A DNA stretch of 10,197 bases from an uncultured Corynebacterium sp. (GTDB taxonomy: Bacteria; Actinomycetota; Actinomycetes; Mycobacteriales; Mycobacteriaceae): NCBI RefSeq assembly GCF_937999985.1, contig NZ_CALLDG010000122.1, forward strand, positions 1 to 10,197, given 5' to 3'. The position numbers and the translations under genes are program-made. This document shows, one piece after another, positions 5,024 through 10,197 of this stretch. The notes under the pieces are model-generated. The model saw nothing but the letters and a program-made list of their open reading frames with translations, ran no database searches and was not told where the DNA came from. Numbering within the stretch: position 1 is the first letter of the stretch; each line of letters opens with the position of its first letter.

Positions 5024-6958
5024 ATGCATCTTTCACCGTTTGGATCACGTCGAGGCTCCTCGCGACGGTTGTTCGTCCGCGCATCCACGGCTGTGGCTGC
5101 CACCTCCGTACTTGCCTTCGCTCCCGTAGCATTTACCACGGTCGCTACCCCCGTTGCCTCAGCGGCAGGAACCTGTGAATTCAATTGGGGTATCAAGCAG
5201 AGCTACCGTGCCTATATCCAAGGCCCTGTCGCTAAAGGCGGATGGGGTGGCGACGGTATCGGCTTTAATGGCGATAAGACCGGCCCGAATGGAGCCTTCC
5301 AGTTCCGCCCCCAAAAGCCCCAGGTAAACGGTGATACGGTGACGGTTCCGCTCAACGGAGTTCTCCGTTTCAACGGCCACAACTATGGCGGTGATGACCT
5401 GTTAGATATGACGCTCTCCGATTGGAAGGTGCGCGCAAAGGGAAAAACCGCCGAGATTCTGGTGGACTATGTCTCCTATGAGTCGGACATGGTCAATAAG
5501 AGCAAGCGAGGAGCCAAAATCACTGGCGACGATGAAGTCATCGCCAAGGTGAACCTGTCCACCCCGGTGACCCCTGGCTCAGGGAGCGTGAACCTTTCTG
5601 GTTCTACGACACTTACTCAAGGTGGCAGCCGGCTGTTTCTCGCTTACAATGCGGGAACCTCGATGGATCCAACCAGTGGCTCAGTGGCTTTGGACGGCAG
5701 CTGTGGATCAGATTCGGGCAGTGGCTCGGGATCGGGCGAAAAGCGCACGCTGACCACGATCGATGGCAACTTCACCGGCTTTAACAAGGAAGCTATGGGA
5801 ATTCTGTCTGAGACGAACGACACGATGAACGCCCTGACCACTTTCATGGGTAACTCCCAAGCCTTCTTGGACGAGTATGAATCTTTCGTCAATCGCGGGA
5901 GCGTAAAGAACGGATCTTCTAGCGGAAGCGACTCCGGAACTAGCTCTACCTCCGGAACGAACTCTAACTCCAACTCCGGTTCTGGTGGTGGATCGGCCTC
6001 TGGCGGAACATCGCTTGGAGCAGGGAACAGTGGTGCGCGAAACGGCGGAACAGGCGGCGGGTCGGCCGCCAGCGGAGGCGGAACAACCCGGGGCGGTGCC
6101 ACAGCAGGTAGAGCAGCTGGTGGCGGTGGAGACCTGCACTGCGAGTCGGTCAAGGCAGTCGAAAGCGCCAAGGCATCGTGGGCTCTGAAGGAATCCTTCC
6201 AGTCGTACATCACCGGCTCTATCGCTAAGGGCAAGTGGGATTTGAGCGGGGTCGGATACAGCGGCGGCAAGTATCAGTTCACCGGCAACGGCGGCAACGT
6301 CGATACGTCTTCTCAACAGGGAACGATTTCCTATGGTGGCGCGATGCAATTCACCGGTCACAACGGAATTCTCGACCTGAACATTGCGAATCCGGAGATC
6401 CAGTTCAACGGTGGAACAGGAAGGCTTGTTGCCGATGTTCGTTCTTCAAACATGGAAGGGGAGAAGCGAGACTTCGGGCGCACAGTGCTGGGAGACCTGA
6501 GCTTTAGTTCCCTTGATATCTCGGATAACTCAGTAAGCGGAGAGGCGAGTGTATCGCTGACCCAGGATGGCTCTGTGGCTTTCGCCGAATTTTACGATCC
6601 GGGAACTCAACTAGCGCCCATATCTTTCAGCGCCCAGCTAGGTGGCCAGGGTGACTGCGACGCAGTGGGCGGTACGACAGCATCTGGATCGAGTGCGGGT
6701 GGATCGGGCGGTGGTTCTTCTGCTGCGCACAATGCTGCCGCCGCGAAGCTCGCCGGCAATAAGGACGGTTCCGGCAATGGCGTCGATGGCGATTCTTCAT
6801 CGGCGGGGTACGAAAACGGATCGAGCAAATTCAAGGTTAAGCCTGCTGCGGCTGAGGGTCAGGATGAGAACCCGGCTACTTACCTTCTCGGATTGATCGT
6901 AGGAGTCATCGTCGCAGGTGGAAGCATCGGTCGACTGGTTGTAAGTAATCCGTCTTAA
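5024..6958 (+). CDS. htaA: HtaA-type surface haem-binding protein with two conserved domains
   Basis: Predicted 644 residues. ATG 5024 has AGGA with a 5-base spacer; an in-frame TTG at 5009 is less likely. The signal peptide is residues 1-47, cleaved near ASA|AG, and carries SRRLFVR (13-19), which resembles a twin-arginine motif. Haem domain 1 is about 55-225 (Tyr64, His119, Tyr208). A predicted helical insert follows (241-291), then a Gly/Ser/Thr-rich linker (297-370). Haem domain 2 is about 386-545 (Tyr395, His446, Tyr524), followed by a second Gly/Ser/Ala-rich stretch and a C-terminal membrane helix (619-640). Spacings in domain 2 (51 and 129 residues) equal those of the known C. diphtheriae HtaA haem residues Tyr361/His412/Tyr490. 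Four cysteines bracket the two domains as pairs (51/227, 373/545). The role is to capture haem at the envelope and hand it to HmuT. It heads the haem operon behind two DtxR-like operators. Confidence 0.93.
   Translation: MHLSPFGSRRGSSRRLFVRASTAVAATSVLAFAPVAFTTVATPVASAAGTCEFNWGIKQSYRAYIQGPVAKGGWGGDGIGFNGDKTGPNGAFQFRPQKPQVNGDTVTVPLNGVLRFNGHNYGGDDLLDMTLSDWKVRAKGKTAEILVDYVSYESDMVNKSKRGAKITGDDEVIAKVNLSTPVTPGSGSVNLSGSTTLTQGGSRLFLAYNAGTSMDPTSGSVALDGSCGSDSGSGSGSGEKRTLTTIDGNFTGFNKEAMGILSETNDTMNALTTFMGNSQAFLDEYESFVNRGSVKNGSSSGSDSGTSSTSGTNSNSNSGSGGGSASGGTSLGAGNSGARNGGTGGGSAASGGGTTRGGATAGRAAGGGGDLHCESVKAVESAKASWALKESFQSYITGSIAKGKWDLSGVGYSGGKYQFTGNGGNVDTSSQQGTISYGGAMQFTGHNGILDLNIANPEIQFNGGTGRLVADVRSSNMEGEKRDFGRTVLGDLSFSSLDISDNSVSGEASVSLTQDGSVAFAEFYDPGTQLAPISFSAQLGGQGDCDAVGGTTASGSSAGGSGGGSSAAHNAAAAKLAGNKDGSGNGVDGDSSSAGYENGSSKFKVKPAAAEGQDENPATYLLGLIVGVIVAGGSIGRLVVSNPS
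5912..6133 (+). repeat. Low-complexity Gly/Ser/Thr-rich linker coding region of htaA
   Basis: Residues 297-370 of HtaA are almost entirely Gly, Ser, Thr, Asn and Ala, with no hydrophobic core. The underlying DNA repeats tccgga and ggcgga-like units imperfectly. This is a flexible spacer between the two haem domains and is likely to vary in length between strains. Confidence 0.6.
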
Positions 6959-6959
6959 T

Positions 6960-6974
6960 CCGCCTACTAGGTGG
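6960..6974. repeat. Small inverted repeat between htaA and hmuT
   Basis: CCGCCTACTAGGTGG is an almost perfect palindrome, with one G-T pair, placed two bases after the htaA stop. As RNA it could form a 5-bp hairpin with a TACTA loop. No T-run follows, so it is not an intrinsic terminator. It could modulate the step from htaA to hmuT. Confidence 0.3.
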
Positions 6975-7006
6975 CAAGACACTGCTCAGTTAGAAAGCAC
7001 GTTTTA

Positions 7007-8098
7007 ATGTCCATTGTTCTTAATCGAACTGTGCGGTTAGCGTTCCGCACCTGTGTGTTGTTTATCTGCACGGCTAGCATCGCTGCGTGTGGCGTTAAGG
7101 GCGCCTATGAATCCGAAGCTGATGCTGCTCTGCGAAACGACATCAAGAATGCTGCTGATCTGCAGGATCCTCGTAGTTTTGAGGGCGTTTCGGAGGTCAA
7201 GGACTTCACGGATGTGGAGCCTGTGACCAAGCATCCATCCCCGAAGCTGCCGGTGGAGCTGACCGACGCAGACGGCCACGATGTCAAGGTTAATAAGCTC
7301 GATCGGATTCTGGCTCTTGACCTGTACGGTACTTACACTAAAACCCTTACTGGCCTGGGTCTTGCCGATCGGATTGTAGGCCGCACGGTCTCTTCTACTG
7401 AAAACATCTTGGCCGACAGGCCAGTGGTCACTCAAGGTGGGCACAACATCAACGTGGAAGCCGTGTTGTCGTTGGAGCCGGATATCGTCATCGTGGACCA
7501 CTCCATCGGGCCACGGGACGCTATCGATCAGATTCGTCAGGCGGGCGTGACCACTGTGGTCATGGAACCGACCCGCACGATCGATTCGGTAGCCGAGGAC
7601 ATCACCACGCTCGGTGCTGTCGTGGGCCTCCCGGAGGATGCGGAAAAGCTTGCGGATCGCACAGTCGAGGAAATAAATCTGGATAAAGAGACCATCAAGA
7701 AGATGGTGCCCTCTACACCGATGCGGGTGGCATTCCTTTATGCCCGTGGAAATGGTGGAGTGTTCTTCATCATGGGCGAAGGGACCGGAGCAAAAGACCT
7801 GATCGAGGGCGTTGGTGCGGTTGACGTGGGGACGGAGAACAACCTTTCCTACATCGAACCAGCCAATGCGGAGTCGCTAGCTAGGTTAAACCCAGATGCG
7901 TTCATCATGATGACCGGCGGGTTGGAATCCACCGGAGGGATCGAAGGCCTGCTCAAACGCCCCGGCATAGCTCAAACCACGGCAGGACAGAAGCGGCGCG
8001 TAATCACGATTCCAGATGGTCAATCGTTGGCGTTCGGCCCTATGACTGGGCAAACACTTTTGCGGACAGCGAAGGCGTTATATGACCCACACGGTTAA
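7007..8098 (+). CDS. hmuT: HmuT haem-binding lipoprotein of the haem ABC importer
   Basis: Predicted 363 residues. ATG 7007 gives a proper lipoprotein signal of 27 residues ending in the lipobox IAA|C28. The upstream in-frame GTG 6971 would add an unlikely extension. The ribosome binding site is weak (AGAAAG about 9 bases away). The mature protein is a class III (cluster A-II, BtuF/FhuD-like) binding protein tethered to the outer face of the membrane. The haem pocket residues known for corynebacterial HmuT are in place: His146 in QGGHNINVEA, Tyr245 and Arg247 in LYARGNG. The His-Tyr spacing of 99 equals that of C. diphtheriae His136/Tyr235. A conserved ALDLYGTYTKTLTGLGLADR segment lies at 103-122. 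It receives haem from HtaA and delivers it to HmuU. Its 3' end overlaps hmuU by 17 bases. Confidence 0.94.
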   Translation: MSIVLNRTVRLAFRTCVLFICTASIAACGVKGAYESEADAALRNDIKNAADLQDPRSFEGVSEVKDFTDVEPVTKHPSPKLPVELTDADGHDVKVNKLDRILALDLYGTYTKTLTGLGLADRIVGRTVSSTENILADRPVVTQGGHNINVEAVLSLEPDIVIVDHSIGPRDAIDQIRQAGVTTVVMEPTRTIDSVAEDITTLGAVVGLPEDAEKLADRTVEEINLDKETIKKMVPSTPMRVAFLYARGNGGVFFIMGEGTGAKDLIEGVGAVDVGTENNLSYIEPANAESLARLNPDAFIMMTGGLESTGGIEGLLKRPGIAQTTAGQKRRVITIPDGQSLAFGPMTGQTLLRTAKALYDPHG

Positions 8099-9131
8099 TA
8101 CGAACGAGTTTCTCCGGGCGCGAACGCGCCGATGGGTAGGGATTTTCGGTGCACTGGTGGTGCTAATGCTTGTTGCTGCGGTGCTATCGATCGTGCTTGG
8201 ACAGTACTACGTGCCACTGCAGGATTTAGGTTCAATCTTGCTGGGGAAAGACCATCATTCAGGTCTGGCCTCCAGCGTAGTGTGGGATATTCGCTTGCCG
8301 CGCATCCTGCTGGGGTTCCTAGTCGGCGCATGTTTGGGTGTGGCTGGAACATTGATGCAGGCGGTGTTTGCCAACCCTCTGGCCGAGCCATCGATTATTG
8401 GCGTGACCTCGGGCGCCGGGGTTGGTGCGGCGTTGGCAATCGTCTTTAACCTTGCTTTCTTCGGCACGTTCACCGTTCCGTTCTTCGCCTTTCTTTCCGC
8501 ATTGGTTGCCGCTGGCCTGATTTACCAGCTAGCACGAAGTCAAGGCCGAGTTGTGGTTATCAATCTGGTTCTCACAGGTATCGCGGTCAATGCCGTGTGT
8601 GGAGCAATTATCTCCTTCATGGTCTATTTAGCTCCGACCGCCAGTCGGGAAGAGATCATCTTTTGGCAGATGGGATCCCTAAATGGTGCCCAGTGGAAGC
8701 ACGTTTGGGCGGTTTTGCCGATCACGATGGTTGGAATTGCCGTAGCCCTACGGATGGGTGGGGCACTAGACGTGCTTGCTTTGGGTGAGAAAGCCGCTGG
8801 TCACACAGGGATCAATGTAAGTCAATTGAGAGCGATTGTGATCATCGCTGCGACCGTACTCACTGCAGGTGCAGTTGCCTTTGCTGGGCTCATCGGCTTC
8901 GTAGGGCTGATTATCCCGCACCTGTTGCGAACGGTCATGGGGCCGGAGAATTATCTCCTCATCCCTGCTTCTGCGCTTGGCGGGGCGGTCTTGATTGGTC
9001 TGGCCGATGTGGCTGCCCGCACGTTGATTGAATTCGCAGATTTGCCGATTGGCATCTTCACTGCCCTTGTCGGCGGCCCGACTTTCTTCGTTCTGCTGCG
9101 CCGAATGATGCGAAAGGGGATGCACGCATGA
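8082..9131 (+). CDS. hmuU: HmuU haem ABC transporter permease
   Basis: Predicted 349 residues, the normal length for the FecCD/BtuC permease family, which form homodimeric channels with about ten helices per subunit. Family marks: RLPRILLGFLVGACLGVAGT (71-90), QAVFANPLAEPSIIGVTSGA (93-112), the coupling-loop region around GEKAAGHTGINVSQLR (235-250), GFVGLIIPHLLR (262-273), and the C-terminal LPIGIFTALVGGPTFFVLLR. The start ATG has GAAGG 6 bases upstream. It overlaps hmuT by 17 bases and hmuV by 4 (ATGA), so the three are translationally coupled. It carries haem across the cytoplasmic membrane. Confidence 0.94.
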   Translation: MTHTVNTNEFLRARTRRWVGIFGALVVLMLVAAVLSIVLGQYYVPLQDLGSILLGKDHHSGLASSVVWDIRLPRILLGFLVGACLGVAGTLMQAVFANPLAEPSIIGVTSGAGVGAALAIVFNLAFFGTFTVPFFAFLSALVAAGLIYQLARSQGRVVVINLVLTGIAVNAVCGAIISFMVYLAPTASREEIIFWQMGSLNGAQWKHVWAVLPITMVGIAVALRMGGALDVLALGEKAAGHTGINVSQLRAIVIIAATVLTAGAVAFAGLIGFVGLIIPHLLRTVMGPENYLLIPASALGGAVLIGLADVAARTLIEFADLPIGIFTALVGGPTFFVLLRRMMRKGMHA

Positions 9132-10036
9132 GTGCTCACGGTAGCGATGCGACTACTAACAGTATGGCTATCGGCGATAAGGCCATTGAGGTATCTGGCC
9201 TCGCCGTCGACGTTGGTGCCAAGCGGTTGCTCAGTGACATTAGTTTTGTCGCTCGTGCCGGCGAGGTCACAGGGCTCATTGGGCCGAATGGTGCTGGTAA
9301 GTCGACGCTGCTCGCCGCGCTGTCTGGGGATATTAAACCTACTGAGGGTGTGGTTTCCGTCGCCGGATTAGACCCCTCTCGGGCCGATGCAAGGGCAATG
9401 GCGCAGCGCCGTGCGGTGTTGCTTCAGGATGTCCAAGTCGCGTTTGAGTTTCTTGTTCGAGATGTTGTGGCGATGGGACGGCGACCGTGGCGAGGGACAG
9501 TCGATAGCAGTGTGGATGAGCTCATTGTTGACGCTGCTCTGGACGCCACCGGTTCCACTGCGTTGGCAGTTCGTGACATCGTCACTCTTTCCGGTGGCGA
9601 ACGTGCTCGGGTTGCGTTGTCCCGAGTTTTGGCCCAGCAAACACCGGTGGTGTTGTTAGACGAGCCGACCGCGGCGATGGATATCCGTCATCAGGAACAA
9701 GTCTTGAGCTTGATGCAGCAGATCGCTCACAGAGTTGGAACTGCGGTGGTGATTGTGTTGCATGACCTCGACGCAGCTGCGGCGTATTGCGATCACATCG
9801 TCTGTCTATCGAATGGGCGAATTGCCGCCGCTGGATCGGTTGATTCGGTCTATACCGACGAGATTCTCTCCAGCGTTTATGACTGGCCCATCGAAGTTGT
9901 CCGCAGTGCGGATAATGACGTCTCTGTTCGTCCGCGGCGGAGGGATCCGCCAGCTGCAGTAGCTCGACTGCTTTCTGCATATCAATCCATTCCATTCACT
10001 AGGGCTAAGTCCCTAGGATCCATTCATCAGGAGTAA
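9128..10036 (+). CDS. hmuV: HmuV haem ABC transporter ATP-binding protein
   Basis: Predicted 302 residues. Walker A GPNGAGKST (52-60), Q-loop Gln100, signature LSGGE (154-158), Walker B VVLLDEP (174-180) and H-loop His202 are all intact, so it should hydrolyse ATP. The D-loop reads AAMD instead of the usual SALD, a common variation in haem and siderophore ATPases. The start ATG overlaps the hmuU stop (ATGA) and has AAAGGGGA 7 bases upstream. The C-terminal 60 residues (from about 240) extend past the core domain, with a basic run RPRRR. It powers HmuU; HmuV acts on the cytoplasmic face. The 3' end contains a hairpin before the next gene. Confidence 0.94.
   Translation: MSAHGSDATTNSMAIGDKAIEVSGLAVDVGAKRLLSDISFVARAGEVTGLIGPNGAGKSTLLAALSGDIKPTEGVVSVAGLDPSRADARAMAQRRAVLLQDVQVAFEFLVRDVVAMGRRPWRGTVDSSVDELIVDAALDATGSTALAVRDIVTLSGGERARVALSRVLAQQTPVVLLDEPTAAMDIRHQEQVLSLMQQIAHRVGTAVVIVLHDLDAAAAYCDHIVCLSNGRIAAAGSVDSVYTDEILSSVYDWPIEVVRSADNDVSVRPRRRDPPAAVARLLSAYQSIPFTRAKSLGSIHQE
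9999..10016. repeat. Perfect inverted repeat at the 3' end of hmuV
   Basis: CTAGGG (9999-10004) and CCCTAG (10011-10016) are perfect inverted arms around CTAAGT. The repeat lies within the last codons of hmuV, 25 bases before the next start codon. There is no following T-run. It resembles half-sites of DtxR but the arm spacing is one base too short. It may be an RNA hairpin or an operator for the downstream gene. Confidence 0.45.
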
Positions 10037-10041
10037 TTCTC

Positions 10042-10197
10042 ATGTCTATTAAGTCAACTCGAAATGTCATGCTCGGCACTGTGATGACTTTCGCCCTGGG
10101 CACTGCTGCACTTTCCGTACCCGTTGCATCGGCACAGGATGGCGCATCTCAAGCTCAACCTGAATGCAAAACTGTTATCACTGGCGGTACCTTCAAC
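10042..10197 (+). CDS. htaB: Exported HtaA-domain protein, N-terminal fragment (probably HtaB-like)
   Basis: The first 52 residues are present and the gene runs off the window. ATG 10042 has GGAG at 10030-10033, 8 bases upstream, which overlaps the end of hmuV. Residues 1-31 form a Sec-type signal peptide (basic N-region, hydrophobic core, VASA|Q cleavage). A Cys (42) and the segment GGTFN at 48-52 follow, resembling the CEFNWG entry of HtaA domain 1 (Cys51). In corynebacteria an htaB-type haem-binding protein commonly follows hmuV. The haem-domain core is not visible, so the htaB name rests on position and this short similarity; an htaC-like protein is the alternative. Confidence 0.6.
   Translation, partial: MSIKSTRNVMLGTVMTFALGTAALSVPVASAQDGASQAQPECKTVITGGTFN

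Noticed and set aside
5708..6361. Long minus-strand open frames across the middle of htaA
   Set aside because: They arise from the low-complexity Gly/Ser coding region and give Pro-rich or Cys/Arg-rich products of no family.
9999..10017. The hmuV-end palindrome as a standard DtxR operator
   Set aside because: Arm spacing is one base short and the full 19-mer aligns poorly.
1..10197. tRNA, rRNA, CRISPR arrays, insertion sequences or prophage attachment sites
   Set aside because: I saw no cloverleaf, spaced direct repeats, transposase motifs or terminal inverted repeats; the window is almost fully coding.

Overview
The window looks like a chromosomal segment of a Corynebacterium. The evidence is a set of proteins typical of that genus: an HtaA-type haem receptor with two conserved haem-binding domains, followed by hmuT-hmuU-hmuV and the start of another HtaA-family protein. 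DtxR-like operators and moderately high GC fit the same picture. I cannot name the species from sequence alone.

Layout. Positions 2-1963 (+) hold the 3' part of a tightly packed ABC cassette: the C-terminus of an ATPase, a 395-residue polytopic protein with a large, probably extracytoplasmic, Cys-containing C-terminal domain, and a 197-residue polytopic protein. The genes overlap by 14 and 1 bases. Next is a convergent fumarylacetoacetate hydrolase-family gene (1953-2771, -), with a likely intrinsic terminator at its end. Divergent from it is cysS (2834-4270, +), cysteinyl-tRNA synthetase, which probably has a leaderless GTG start. A 195-residue four-helix membrane protein of unknown function (4227-4814, -) overlaps the end of cysS tail to tail by 44 bases.

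The intergenic region 4815-5023 is rich in signals: a G-tract cluster, an unexplained inverted repeat, and two tandem 19-bp DtxR-like operators whose centres are 20 bp apart. It drives the haem-iron locus: htaA (5024-6958), hmuT (7007-8098), hmuU (8082-9131), hmuV (9128-10036), and a truncated exported protein starting at 10042, probably htaB-like.

How the haem genes work together: HtaA, anchored by a C-terminal membrane helix, captures haem at the surface through two domains, each with the conserved Tyr/His/Tyr set. Haem passes to the lipoprotein HmuT (His146/Tyr245/Arg247 pocket) and is imported by the HmuU permease powered by the HmuV ATPase. Iron-loaded DtxR would be expected to shut the operon off. 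The haem system is a known type. The less described material is the upstream ABC cassette, the 195-residue membrane protein, the extra helical segment inside HtaA, and the unexplained inverted repeats around the haem genes.
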